A DNA stretch of 64,000 nt from Aplysia californica. Its lineage: Eukaryota > Mollusca > Gastropoda > Aplysiida > Aplysiidae. The notes beneath the pieces are model-generated. The model was not told the DNA's origin. It searched no databases and was given only the letters and a program-made list of their open reading frames with translations. This document shows, piece after piece, positions 34,901-47,370 of the stretch. Position 1 is the stretch's first letter. Every line of letters starts with the position of its first letter. The stretch lies in the NCBI RefSeq assembly GCF_000002075.1, contig NW_004797391.1, positions 560,042 through 624,041 on the forward strand, written 5' to 3'. Both the position numbers and the translations under genes were made by a program.

Positions 34901-37900
34901 CTATTACATCTATCAATGTAGCTCATCACTACAGTCAAGTTACACCTAAAGATGTAGACTATCATCAGTGAATTATACGGGGGGAAAAACAACAACAGTT
35001 GGTAGTAAAATATACACTATATTTTAAAAAGAATTAAATTGCATCTCCTCAACATAAACAGAATAAACTTTTTAAAAAGCATAGGCTTAAGTGCACCCAA
35101 AAAGGCATGAAAATCTTACCCTGAGATCAGATGGGAGGAGATAACCCTTGGTGTGATCAGGCAGCTCTGGTTGAGATCGCATGTCCACTTCCCATGCCAT
35201 TCCTGACTGACCACCAGCTCTTTCCTCCACTGACCTGCTTCGTGGTCTGGGACCCACCAGGGCAGCAACACCGGCCTTCAGCATAGCTCTCCGCTCTACA
35301 ACAACAGAAACACAGCTAAAAATATAACATTGCTGTTGGAAGAAAAATGCCTAACTCAAATGATTTTTATTTATCCTGTTAAGCCTTTGTGTAAAGCTCA
35401 TTTTTTTTCTTGGGACAGTGACAATAAGCTGCTAATCACTAATCAGTAGGAGGATGCTACCGCACTACGTCTTCAAATGAGACTGAGAGAGACACCAGGT
35501 CTGGAGAAGAGGAGGAGCAAAGAATACCTAGCACCTCGATGTGCATGAATAGGGAAGGAGGACAGGGCAGCTGGAGAGGATCGTGAGAACTTGGGAGAGT
35601 TTGTTGGCACCCTATGCTCCATTAGGGAGAAACAAGTAAAGGATACCAAACTAAGACAAGTTTAAACATTTCCACTCACCATTATCAGCGACTCTGCGGT
35701 TCTCTTTGCCCACAGCCCTCATCGTTGGCCTCCCCCGAGACACAATTTGTTTTGTAACTGGTGCCTTCTTGGATTGTGGCACTGAAAACTGCCTCATCTT
35801 CGGCTGCCCAAACTCTTTAGCGACCTTTGTATCACTGACCCACGGCCGGCTGGCCCCTTTCATATCATTTTTATCTTCGACTGGATTTTTTTGCTTTTGC
35901 TGCTTACAGCACCATTTGGCATTCGAAGTCTGGGGAAAATTAATGGATCAAAAATAAAGTTCCATTTCTGCATGTGAATTCTGGAAGTCAACAAATCAAT
36001 TTGAATGAAAAAATGCATTGAGCTGAGTGAATTGGTGTAGATCGAATGTTATCATTGCCAAAAGACTATGAAATTCACACAAACACCTGTTGTATAACAA
36101 AGTGTTTTCAAGGCTCTCCACCTTCTGAGACGGAGGATACAGTCGGAGGTCCCGTCTCTTATTTCGCTTTGAAAGAGATGTTAAGCACATGCAATGACCT
36201 ATCACAGTTAACAAATATTGTAGTACAAACACAAGACCTAGACAAAAACCAGAGGAGAGAAGGAGTTGAAACGATCAACTTCCATGAGTCCACAGAAAAA
36301 CGAGAGCTCTGACATAATCTCCATCTTCTTTATTCCAGGTAGGTAGGTAGGTTTGCCATTGTAAACCAAATTGCCCTTCTGGGATCAATAAGAATGTAAT
36401 CTAATTTAATTTAATATTCAGACTTACATCGATGTTGTCTAGCAAGGTGAGTAATTCGCACTTTCCATGCAGTTGCTTCCCCTGCTGAGTGAGGGCGTTG
36501 AGGGCTGTGAGCTGCCGCAGCAGGAGGGATAACTCCTGGTAGTGTGACGGAAGACCGGAGCTCAGGTCCTGGTGTGGCAGTTGGTTGACGAATGTCTGGA
36601 GGGACTTGACTGCTCCTCGGTGGACACTGTTCACCTGAGCCAGGATCTGGTTCTGTTGGGACAGTAGTTCTTGAGGCAGATGGCCACAGTGATGGCTAGA
36701 TGTAACACTCTAACAAACGCCATTTTGCAATTTGGTATTTGTCGGAGTGTTGGACCTTGTCATCAACACATTATAGTAACTTATTGTAAACTAGCAACAA
36801 AATATTCTCAGCATTTCTATGAGGAATTTACAAAAAGTACAAAAACTGTACACCATAACCAACACAAAAAAACAAACTATAAGCCACAACAAACACAAAA
36901 TCCAAACCCTAAGCCATAACCAAAACAAAATCCAATTTTTATTCTAGAACTTATTTGCAGCCCATTGACATCAACATGATGACAGTCATTTAGCGCTTGG
37001 AATAAGACAGAGAGGTTTAACTCTTTTTATCCTGGCCTTACCCCCACGGACTCTGTACCCGTCCTGGGGCTGCCGCGCCATACCAGTCGGAATTCAGAGT
37101 GTATATTTCAAAGTGCTGTATTTCTTACATTTACACTTAGGTTTTAATGAAATTTGGCAATTGTTAGAAACTGAAAGTAGTTTTTGTAAATGTATGTTGT
37201 TAGAAATTACACCAATTGCACCATGTAGATTTTGAGGTATATTCCACCCTCTAACTTGACCCAGATTGCCGCGCCCATGACATTCCCTTGGATTAATAGA
37301 TCTAGACCTACTCATCGGTACTGCGCGAATTCCAGTACTGGTCCCTTCACCATGATCTGAATCGCTATTACATGAGTATAATTCCTGTTTGTTATCGTCC
37401 ACAACGGAATTTACGGCACTTGATTCAGAGTCACTTACATCAAATTAGTCTCATTCCCCCTCACAACCCAGCGCCACTTCAAGAAGCACTTCGTTGGTCG
37501 TGAACGTGCATTTTCGAGACATCATTCAAGCTTCTACACCCATCAAAAACAAAGAAACCGCTGTTCATTGGAAAATTTAACTATTCAGACAGAGCTAGAA
37601 TTGCCGAATTTGCGTATTTTAGTAATTACAAGCAGAGCTAGCTGTTTGATGTGACCGTATCGCTGTTCCGAGTTTACTTGTGGCCCGGACGGGTCCTCGT
37701 TACGAGTACACTCGTAGCCCAGATAAAAAGAGTTAAACAACAAAGGGAAGGTAAAGAAGAATAAACCCACAAGTGGCATGCTATAACAGCCCACAGTATA
37801 TTAACTCTTTCCGGACGTATCGCTGATATATCGGCGCGAGTCCACACCCCTTGCGGACGTATTGCCGATATATCCGTCATTTATAATTACTTTTTATTGC

Positions 37901-38478
37901 TATTGAAAAACTCGGAAAGGATTTAGGAAACAAAAACATCTAGTTTCACTTTGTCAAAGCGTGGGTTTAGGGAAAAACGAGTGAATTAGTTCTTGCAGTC
38001 TTGCATCATCAAAACGATGTAACCGGACTCAGTATAAATTTCATAACTCAAACAAAAATTGGAATATTGCTTTCAAATAAAAAACTGTGAATTCAGAAAT
38101 TTATGGGTTATACTTTCTGCCTGAATATGAAAAGATAGCTATGCTGGTTTGCTTTCACATGTTTGGTGAATGTAATTTTTTCTGTCAAAATTTATTTTTC
38201 TCATCACCATCGCTTTTTCTAATCCTTCTAATGCATACTTATGTTCAAAATTAATCCTTGTCTTATATTGGGATGTATTCCTCATTCAATTTCCTTCAAT
38301 TTGATATATCATATGTTACGTTTGGAGTGATGGTTATGCTTCTATGAAGTTATTTTGTACACCACCTGCATAGCCAAAATGAGCCACAGGTTAATTATGT
38401 CTAGACTCCAAAAAGAAAGTACCTCCGGAAAGAGTTAAGACCAACATAAATATCATGACTGTACCCTATAAGCAATTC

Positions 38479-38509
<31 letters not shown>

Positions 38510-41500
38510 AAAAAGAAAACAACCAAACATATGTCATAACCCACCTTCTTCTGTGGTTTATTGAGATCTGCATGGGCCAAATCTCTCTGCAGCTGCTTCA
38601 CTTTTTGTCGCAGGTTGTAGGTGTTGCGAGCTGATCGTATGTTCTGCTCAGTAACACGGGCACGAGCACGATCAAGATCCTCTATCTGATCGAGAAACCC
38701 ATCCTTAGATTTGCCCTTTGCTGGAAGGTGCAGGAATTTAGTATTTCCATCTGAAAACAGAGTTGGACAAAAGCTGAGTTTTTATGCTGCAAATATTTTA
38801 GTTAAAAAACCCATAAGAAAACAGCATTTCATAAGACAGACGAGGCGAGCAGTTGTTGTAGAGTTAAAGTTTATGGACGCTATTTCAACATGATAATGGC
38901 CACATTTTGCTTGGATCAGATATGTACAATGATAACCATGAAAAGGAACAGAAAGAGCAGACCACACCACAGAATCCATCAACTACTTGTTTTGAATCTA
39001 GTGGGTCAATGAATGAAATGTTATAAATGCAAAAGCAAACAAATCAACTTTGCGTGACAAAACCATGATTATGGAGGAAAACATGTCATTAACGAAAATA
39101 ATAATCTTTCTAATTCAGTTTGGTCTGAGAACAAAGTCCAAAAAATGGAATATAAAATAATATATAGCAGGATTCAAGGAGTGACCGGGTGAATCATGAA
39201 TTTCCAAACCTGCAATAGCTCTCTCCTGCACATGGCCAATGAGACGTAAGTATCCCTCCAATTCCTGCTGCAGCCTGACGATGTCTTCTTTGGCAGGCTC
39301 ACTGCCCTCTGGGACAAACGGCTTCACAGGAAAGTACACATCTGCATCCCTGCTCAGGTCTAAAGAGGCTGTAGAAATTAAAACATATTCCATTTATTCA
39401 GAATCAGCATCAGCATGAGAAAGTATGAGAAAAAACCCTAAACAAATATTAACAGCGCAAGCTACATGTTTATACAATTAAATTTTAAAAACGCTAAAAA
39501 GTATAACCAACACAGGTCACACGGTAACACAGAGTCATGGAAGTGATGATGAAGTCAGATAACAATGACTTTATCAATCTACTGGCTAATTCTTTGACAA
39601 ATGAATTCTGAACTACTGTTTTTCCAGAACAAAAGGTGAAAGGAGAAAGTTGGGGGGGGGGTTCAGAGAAAAAAAAATTCCATCGCTGTCAGGTTTAGCA
39701 CTTCTTGATACACTATCACACGGATCCTACAGAACATTACATCTTTTGAATTCCAGATCTATTCTCTGCATTACGAAGCCCATAGTTCAGAAACAAATCC
39801 TGAACTCACATTGCACATAATCTTTGTTATAAAGTTATATGTTAGGCTAACATTTTTCAATGAATGAACAGTGCAAATGCAACCACACCAACAATTGGAC
39901 TTACTGTTTCTGGTGGAAACAAAAGAATCATCTGCATAGGTAGAGCGAGGCACTGGCTTCCTTGGAGGGGGAGTCTGAACAGCTCCCAGCCTTCGATTCC
40001 TCTCCGCTTCTCTGGCCCTCAATGGATGCTTTGATCTATTGCCCTGATCTCGAGTGAGGCGGGAACATGACGTTTTCTTATACAGATGAGCACGAGAAGG
40101 AGAGGCAGTGGGGCTATGAGACTCACCACCTACAATTTTACCGTTCTGCTGGAAAAAAGACAAATTTTAAAAATCAAAATATCCAGATGTAAACGAAATT
40201 AAAAGAAAATTATAGGAGGCCCAAGAATAATGAATGATTTTTTAAAATAAGTTGTAATTGCCCTATAAGTCAAGATCAAATGGATGTCCATGTTTTCTTA
40301 AGTAATATCGATGATAATGATATGTATCAAAGTGACATAATAAACATTTTTCTTTCGGAAATAACTTGCTTTCTGCTTATGGAAAGTAATCTAACTCAGC
40401 TTTTATCCTCAACAATCTTGACATTTTTTGCTCTTCCTCTCTTTCTTCTCCCCTGTATGGCTGAAGTCAGACATTAAAGTGTGTCAAGATTTGTTGATGT
40501 GAGAATGCGGCTTAGCAATCTCTATCATCTTCTGTCGTTTATTCTACTGTAGACTATAGGGTTTATTTTACATTAGTGCTATCACTTGACTCCTTGTTAG
40601 TATCACCCTCCCAGTTTCCTTCTGAGACATCTGCATTCAAACCTTCTCTGCTTGCTTTCAATCTATTCAGTGGACCCCAGTTTTTACAAGCACACGACAG
40701 AACAAAACCACCATATGACTTTCAACTTTATTCTTGCACTGTATTCCCTTAATTCAGTATGAAGAGCTTACTGACAAAGGATCTTGACTATTTACTGCTT
40801 TAAAATAATTTGTTACAAAGTGTGATGTAACCAATGACTTTACACTAAATTAAACTGCTTCAATTTCGACTTTTCCTTCAAGAGAACAGTGGTCAATAGA
40901 GAATCACAGCTTTCTAAAAATTATTTTTGCTGGTTAGATAAGTGTATTTCATCCCAAAATCCTTCATATGTTGTACAAGCACTTGAATGCAACAGAAAAA
41001 CCAAAACAATCCTTGTAGAGACTTTCTTCTACATACCGTTGTCTGATACTTGAACTCACATAACTTACATTCTCTAGACTCTTGCAATGTCTTAGCTTGA
41101 CCTCACATTCAACATCTCTTCAGTGTATCTGGTTTAACAGTATCATAACATAAGCAGCAGGAGGCGACACACCTTGTCAGCCCAGTGCCTTACACATACA
41201 TATGAACAAAAGGAAGGGGAGGGTCAAGGCTTGATGAATATAACAGAGGGGGGAGTGCCTACACTGGTAAGCAATATCCCCATATGAAGCCTAGATGCCA
41301 AAATTTACACCCATATATATCCAAGGCCACTATCTTTGCAGTTTGATAGCCACTTTCATAGAAGCATGTGCAGAAACCCTAAAAAAAAAATTTCCTGAAA
41401 ACTTACCTCAGCTTGTAATTTTCTGTTTCGTAAATCCCGTCTTGCTAACTGCGACATCATCTCCATTTTATCTTCAGACAAAACAGAGTAGTTGTGCCCA

Positions 41501-42553
41501 GCCTGCCCACCTGGATCATCTGTTGTTTAAAACAGACGTTAGAACCATAATACTATATTTAGTCACATTCAGTCTCATTTTTGTCTGACATATAACGATT
41601 TTCTAAGACAATAATTTCACCTATCAAAAGTTTACCTCATAGTTTTCAAACTCAAGACTGAATGGGATATGGCATTCAAGCTGAAAGATAATTATATCCT
41701 CTACAAAACAACTTTTCTACACAGGAAATGAACTCATGTGCTCTGGTAGTACGGTAAAGAGCCGAACAATGGCATTACAGATGCCAATTCACTTTAATTT
41801 CTAAGATTATAAGAAAGGATCATGTTGAGCCAAACAATGACAGCCAGTGCAAAGAGGTTATTTCACACGTCTGTTTCAGCTTATTTTCACACAATCCAGT
41901 TTGCGTAATTACGATCTATATCATATGAGGTCTGACATGTCGACAACCTAGTATGTACTGACTATTACTATATCAAGTAAGGCAAAAGGTTGACCAGGAA
42001 GTGAGATCAACCTGACACTCATCACGTTTCTGAGAAACTTTTCACTTTAACCAAGATGAATGAGCTAACAAGACGACACATATGCAAGCAAAAGACTTTA
42101 ATTATTATAGTATAGATAACAAAAGAGAATATATATATACATATATCAAAGAAATAATTCTAAATGAACGGGTTTGATATATTTTTAGATTTCAGTACAC
42201 TGTTTAAGCCCCTAAAAGGGCATGAACTTGCATGGTTATGCAAGATTTAACATTCACATAAATTTTCACGACGTTATGTGCATAAATGTCAAACCTTTCA
42301 ACACTGACAGTGCTACGTTGTACGCATCCAAAAAAAAAGGGAAAATGTACTAGTGTGAAAAAACTCTTTCCTTACCTTTACCTTCTTTTCTAGATGGTAT
42401 CTTGCCAGGGATTGCATGCTGACCACTTATTCTTTCCACAAATATTGGCCGTGGGTGCTGAAAGTGAGCTGCCAGATTGTTTGTCGTCAGAGGGACATCA
42501 AGATTGAACTGCAGTTGGTTCTGGTACGGCAGTTGATATTGGGAAAACGACAT
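22914..42553 (-). CDS. KIAA0753: Protein moonraker / OFIP (KIAA0753 orthologue), complete, 18 exons
   Basis: Centriolar-satellite protein; in vertebrates it works with OFD1 and FOR20 in cilium assembly. Exons on the minus strand, in order: 42553-42376, 41519-41407, 40148-39905, 39368-39210, 38750-38545, 36652-36428, 35929-35680, 35295-35120, 34554-34385, 32242-32090, 30785-30755, 29650-29577, 28840-28741, 27510-27331, 26805-26724, 25396-25309, 24899-24618, 23625-22914. All phases agree, giving 1140 residues (human 967). Landmarks matching human in order: QNQLQFNLDVP (N-terminus), SQLARRDLRNRKLQ, RLQQELEGYLRLIGHVQE, QNIRSARNTYNLRQKVKQLQ, SVHRGAVKSLQTFVNQ, SPVPWIPAG, REIRQRWSTL, RYESYLRKH with FDPWML, and ISDEIFSECLQEVAGEVE up to SEFM. 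Coiled coils are likely around residues 200-300. The last exon adds about 190 residues rich in S, E and D beyond the human C-terminus. ATG 42553 is the first in-frame ATG. The exon 6 acceptor (36652) and the exon 9 and 15 donors are the least certain joins. An extra in-frame exon could have been missed. Confidence 0.93.
23725..23775. mobile_element. Possible piggyBac-type MITE end (single end only)
   Basis: TTAACTCCTTGAGCTCTGG resembles the TTAACTC ends of the piggyBac-like MITEs in this window. I did not find its partner end. It lies in the intron before the last moonraker exon. Confidence 0.3.
25583..26506. mobile_element. piggyBac-type MITE (924 bp) in a moonraker intron
   Basis: It begins TTAACTCACTT and ends AAGTGAGTTAA, giving TTAA target duplications and an 11-bp inverted end including TTAA. 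The interior is non-coding. One hydrophobic open frame (25809-26204) has no family resemblance. It lies between moonraker exons 16 and 15. Confidence 0.65.
27880..28095 (-). mobile_element. Degenerate tRNA-derived SINE
   Basis: On the minus strand an A-box-like GCTGAGCTAGTGGTTAGTTGG (28065-28030) is followed by TTACTCGCTAGACACACCT. The hairpin tail remnant TGTATGACCTGTTCTGCAAG, then TGCCATAAAATCTTG, ends near 27885. It lies in the intron between moonraker exons 13 and 14. Confidence 0.5.
29969..30701. mobile_element. Inverted-repeat DNA element (about 0.73 kb) in a moonraker intron
   Basis: The left end CTAGCCGCCCGATCTGGGG then AGGCTAGCGTTTTGC pairs with the right end read in reverse, CTAGCCACCCGATCTGGGG then TGGATAGCGTTTTGC. 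A second inverted pair lies inside: CCTGACGCTTCTGGCCAGTG (30029-30048) against the reverse of CCGGCCAGTAGCGTCAGG (30498-30515). Contains a (CT)n tract. No coding capacity. Confidence 0.65.
30868..31090 (-). mobile_element. SINE 3' part with the shared hairpin tail
   Basis: Read in reverse it gives TTATTCTCTTGTAACACATC, then GGCTCTTATATGACCTTATT and GCAAGTGCCGTAAAACTC. This matches the tails at 11194 and 53900. The upstream block GTCCTTATCTCTCCTCCTTT also matches 11133-11155. The head is not identified. Confidence 0.55.
37017..37736. mobile_element. piggyBac-type MITE (720 bp) in moonraker intron 5
   Basis: TTAACTCTTTTTATCCTGG at the left and, reversed from the right, TTAACTCTTTTTATCTGGG, with TTAA at both extremes. 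Interior CG-containing inverted motifs (GGACGGGT and ACCCGTCC) pair as well. No transposase frame. Confidence 0.8.
37801..38438. mobile_element. Second piggyBac-type MITE (638 bp), 64 bp from the first
   Basis: TTAACTCTTTCCGGACGTA at the left and, reversed from the right, TTAACTCTTTCCGGAGGTA, with TTAA at both extremes. Near the left end, CGCTGATATATCGGCG and GCCGATATATCCG repeat. No coding capacity. The interior differs from its neighbour, so this is a separate family. Confidence 0.8.
38469..38497. repeat. Poly-A run (poly-T on the moonraker strand)
   Basis: A run of A of about 29 bases just downstream of the moonraker exon 5 donor. Confidence 0.9.
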
Positions 42554-43550
42554 GATGTTTGCAGGAGCGTTCCACAACAATAAGAAATTGATGACAGATT
42601 GCTGGGGTCTGAACTTTCAGGAACTTGCTTCCCAGACCAGTCAAATGACACTGGGTCAGGGAATATTTGTTAATTTCAGCTATGTTGAACTTCAGTCATT
42701 TTTCAGCATGTATAAATATAAAGTTATGTCTGAGCACTGCCATTTCGGGTACCACCATTGTCTATGTCTCTTGATAACATCACAAAGCACACAATCACTT
42801 AAACTTTAACTGCAAGTGAATTGTCCACCTGACATCATCATCATGAAGTGAAGATTGATCTGTGAAAGAGACATTGGTGATCATGGTAAGAAACTCATTT
42901 CTCTGCTTAGATGCCCTCAATAAAACCTGTTGCTACTCTCTTCGTAAGTGGTTTTTTATCAACCCATGTCTCTTTTGAGTTCTATTTTTCCAGTGAGAGT
43001 AGGATGACAAAACTTTGATTAAATCTCTATGCGTTGCAAATGTTCCAAAAACTGCATTTTTGACCCTTCCTCTATTTGTTTTTATAATTAGAGAGCGTTC
43101 CACTTGCTGGGCGGATGTTCTTTCACCACTACCTCATTTGGTATCTTTTCTGGGCACGAAATTCTCAAAAGTCTCCTAAGAAATCACAACTATTGCTTTG
43201 AGTTCATTTTCACATTTTTTTCCCCTTAGCTTATTATAAATTTCTCATACAGTTGACGGATGTTACTTTTCAGATCTTTCAGCAATAAAACAGTCTCTTT
43301 CCATTCCGCCAGCCGAAAAAAATGAATAGGCCTACATGAAGGGGGAGGGTGGCAGTGCTTATAATTAGCCTACATTGATGGGTGGAAATAAGGAAACGAT
43401 CAAGTTAAATTAATTTTCTTTTATATAATAGATCAAACAGTGGTCCTGAGATGCAATCACTGGTGTCAATGGATAGTATGACTGACACATGCCATTATCA
43501 GAGAGGCTTTTCCTGTCGAAGGCAGAAAAGGTCTAAAATGGATTTTTTTC
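42554..43550. promoter_or_regulatory. Presumed moonraker 5' flank; no motif assigned
   Basis: Upstream of the moonraker ATG there is no recognisable TATA box, CpG island or other motif. An untranslated first exon could lie here. The assignment is by position only. Confidence 0.25.
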
Positions 43551-44042
43551 GGAAGTGCCTATTTGCAATGCCGCGTTGCCATTAGCGCCAGTGCTAAATA
43601 AAACGCTGCATTGCGATTAGTGATAGTGCTAAATAAAACGGCGTGTGTTATATGAAGCGTAATCTACCTTTCATTGTTGGAAGTTCTGATGGCTGAAGGG
43701 ACAGCGCGACTGCGTTGGAAGCGAAACCATTATTTTATGAGCGTGTGTACGAATCCCGGTCCTGGAATTTTTATTTTTTTTTGTCCTCTTCTTGACTGAC
43801 CAACAAATTTTTCCCATAATTATAACTCGGTTAAAGTTAAAGTTCAATAGTGGCTTTCCTAAGTCTGTGAGTTTAATTTTTTTTTTTTTTTTTTTAGGCT
43901 CAGGGAAAAAAACCTTCCGGGACCGTGATTCGATGCCACGCTAGTAAGCACTGAACATTAGAGAACCCGAGGTGCACTGTCTTGTTTATTGTTATAATCC
44001 AAGCGTCTTTCAACTTACTTGCTCAAACTCAAACTATTATAA
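43551..44042 (+). mobile_element. Family A partial copy, inverted against the next copy
   Basis: It starts GGAAGTGCCTATTTGCAATG, carries the tRNA-like module (43681-43767) and the T-run block, and breaks off before the TCTAGA repeat. It is the mirror of 45064 back to about 44440, so together they form an inverted repeat with arms of about 0.5-0.6 kb. Confidence 0.75.
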
Positions 44043-44045
44043 TTA

Positions 44046-45064
44046 GGCAAGCGCTATTTGCAACACCGCGTTCTGAATAGCTCCCTTGCTATTTGCAACA
44101 CCGCGTTCTGAATAGCTACCGTGCTATTTGAAACGCCAGTACTAAATCTAGAATCTAGATCTAAATGTAGTAGCCATCGTTTCTACATGATAATATTGTA
44201 GTTCTGCCTAAATTGTGGAAGCTTTGTCAGTTTTTTGATAAACCTCCTAGGATTTGACTCCTTTTTTTATGACGTTGTCTTATTTCGATCAATATTGGGT
44301 AGATCTAGATCTAGAAAAATCTAGATCTAGATTAGATCTAACAATTGTTTCTGACATTGTTTGCACAAAAGTAGACGTCTTGTTCCTCTCTCATAATCAT
44401 AATCATTTGAGTTAGAGTTTGAGCAAGTTTAAGTCGAAAGACGCTTGGATAACAATAACAAGACGGTGCAACTCGAACTTTAAGTTAGGCCTAGAGAACG
44501 TGTATACAAGCTGTCTACTGTCTACGTTCTCTAAGTCTAATGTTCAGTGCGTCCAAGCGGGGCATGGAATCCCGGTTCTGGAGGGGGTTTTTTTTCCTTC
44601 TCCTGAGCCTAAAATTTTTTTATTTTTTTATAAATTAGACTCACAGACCAAGGAAGGCCACTACTGAACTTTAACCAGGCCTAAATTGGTAAAAGGAAAA
44701 GTATAGGCTATACTAAGGCCTACTTTGTACAGAGCTCCTCTTGGGGACAAAACCAGAATGTGCATGCTTCATCACTACATAAAAAAAACTACAAAGCAAC
44801 AAGATATAATTATGGGAACAATTTGTTGGTCAGTCGAGAAGAGGACAACAACAACAACAAAAAATACCAAAAAAAACAAACGTCCAGGACCGGGATCGAA
44901 CCCACGCTAAAAAAATAATGGTTTGACTTCAAGTGCAGATGCGCTGTCACTTCGGCCATCAGAACTTCCGATAACGAAGTGCAGATTAAGCTTAATATTT
45001 TACACACGGCGTTTTATTTAGCACTGGCGCTAATCGCAACGCTGCGTTGCAAATAGGCACTTCC
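44046..45064 (-). mobile_element. Family A, most complete uninterrupted copy (1.02 kb)
   Basis: It runs from GGCAAGCGCTATTTGCAACA (two to three palindromic tandem units) through a TCTAGA repeat, a B-box-like block and the tRNA-like module to GCAAATAGGCACTTCC at 45064. The ends share CTATTTGCAAC in inverted orientation. No coding capacity. Family B copy 1 begins 10 bp beyond. Confidence 0.75.
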
Positions 45065-45074
45065 TTATAATTAT

Positions 45075-46960
45075 CGAAGTGACTATTTCTCCAAACGTTC
45101 GGAGAAATAGTGCCGATCTTTATTTCTACGAACGATTTCCGGCTTCCAACCTCGTGATTTTTTGCTTATATTGCCAGAGTTCGGCGCCAACTTTCATTCT
45201 GCCCCTCTGCCCAGTGCCCTCTGGTCTGGGAAGGAACACCGCATGGCAAGCCCGCCTACATACAACCTTCAGTAACACCCACCAAACACCCACCACCATC
45301 ATGCACATGTACACACACAAACTTATACACACACTAACTGAACATGATCAGTGGGCAGCTTTTGAATGTGTGACGAGCTGACCCGTGGATGGAGAGACAG
45401 TGTGAGTGAAAGAGCGGGTGAAAGGAAGAATGTACGAGTGTATCCACAGGTGACAGCAACTACAAGACGACAACACCGACCCCCCTGGCCTGGTCCACAG
45501 CTCACGAACGAAAGGAATGCGGCTAAGGCAGTGTTTTGCCTATATTATTGTCCATGGTTCGCAGGGTACAAGGGAGAGAGTGAGATTTTCTCTGTGTGTG
45601 CCTGGAGGGAGGGGGTGGGGTGTGAAAGTCATGCGGACGGGGATGAGCCGCGGGAGAGAACACAGGAATTGAATGAATGAGTGAAACTGCGACTCATGAG
45701 CCCCGGAGTGAATGGATCCTGTGTTTCTATTTTTGTATACTTTGACCTGTTGCTGAATAAAAGCTGAAATAAAGCCTGAAAAACAAACCCACACGCTCCT
45801 CACTCTCCACTTACACACTTACTACCACACACAGACACACTCACACATGCACATGCATACACACACACACACACGCGAGCAAATTTTTGGGTCTATATCT
45901 ATTCCAATTTTCAAGAGCTAGTCTAGAGATTTTTAGATGAGTGTAAAAACGTGAAAAAGAAAGGTTTCACAGCAGAATGAAATCAAAATTAGAACAGCCC
46001 ATATACAACCACAAAAATTAACAAATAAGGGCGTGTGTCCACCTGTCCGAAGAAGATTGGCTGTTTTAACCCTAAATGTGCGTACATTTTTAAAAAAGTA
46101 CAGGATATTATATGTAAATTATGGAATCACACACAATAAGGGGCCTGCTAGTGTCAGTACATGTAATCGGTTTTGGTGGAACGTACGCTCTAACATAACA
46201 CATTTAAATCTATATATATATACATGTATATTATATATTTAGAATCTAATGAAGGTAGGAACATCAAATTAAATGACGTTACACTATACAACACCCCCAC
46301 CCCCCTTTTCTCCAACAAAAAAAATGGATTGAAAAAGAACACATCAGAACAATAACAAGAAAAAACACCACAAAGAGTCAAAGGGGGAAAAATAAAAGTA
46401 ACTGTAACGTATTCAACAAATCAACGTGGTGACAACGAGTGAGAAAGAGACGAAGTGAAGCTAAGTGAACATTCTTTCAAAAGTAAAGAGGTTCGGTTTC
46501 TTTCTTTCTTTCTTTCTTTTAAAAAAAAATTGACTTTTATTCCCCGATTCAGGAACAAAAAAATGCCAAAAAAACGAGCCACGATTGATTGGTCGTGGCC
46601 GCGACAAACGCAGATGCCAGTTCTATGTGTCGTTATCAATAACCCTCCGTAGATCTAGATCTAGACAGCACACGAGTGAACACAACACATTAAGATTAAT
46701 TTAAGAGCAGCACCCTTCATAGGCAACATGTCATATCTGTAGCGAAAAACTGTTTGGAACTGTAGCATTTCTTTATATATAAATATTTACTGCAGACATT
46801 TTTCGGACCGATTGAACCATATAGTATACGAACAATCTTTGGTAGGCCTATACTCTATATAATATCCGAAATTTGCGGGAAAGGATGTGATTTCTTCAGT
46901 GTTCGGAGAAATAGTGCCCAGCTTTATTTTCCCAAACGTTCGGAGAAATAGTGCCGGCCT
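45075..46960 (+). mobile_element. Family B element, copy 1 (1.89 kb)
   Basis: The left end CGAAGTGACTATTTCTCC and the right end CGGAGAAATAGTGCCGGCCT are inverted relatives. The interior is nearly identical to 47371-49257, including (CA)n at 45853-45872, AATAAA at about 45756 and 45770, and TTTCTTTCTTTC near 46500. Open frames inside are not conserved proteins. Class unknown. It is not an LTR element: there are no TG..CA ends and no reverse transcriptase. Confidence 0.8.
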
Positions 46961-47345
46961 ATAATTATGAGAGATGAACAAAACTACATCTAGTCTACTT
47001 TTGTGCAAACAATGTCGGAAACAATTGTTAGATCTAATCTAGATTCTAGATCAAGATCTACCCCACATTGATCGGAATACGACAACATCATGAAAAAAGG
47101 AGTCAAATCTGAAGGTTTACCAAGCAACTGAGAAGGCTTAGCCACAAAATTCAGGCAGAACTAAAATATTATTATGTAGAAATGATGCCTACTAGATCTA
47201 CATCTAGTATCTAGTAGATCTACTGGCGTTTCAAATAGCATGGCCCGGCGGGCACGGCATGAGAGCTTTTCAGAATGCAGCGTTTCAAATAGCATGGAGC
47301 TATTCAGAACGCGGCATTGCAAATAGTGCCTGCCTTTTTTTATCT
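46961..47345 (+). mobile_element. Family A truncated copy between two family B copies
   Basis: It matches 1950-2345 in order: GAGAGATGAAC, AACAATTGTTAGATCTAATC, GGAGTCAAATC, then degraded palindromic tandem units ending ATTGCAAATAGTGCCTGCC. Confidence 0.7.
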
Positions 47346-47370
47346 GGCTCCCTGGTTCTAATTTTATTAT

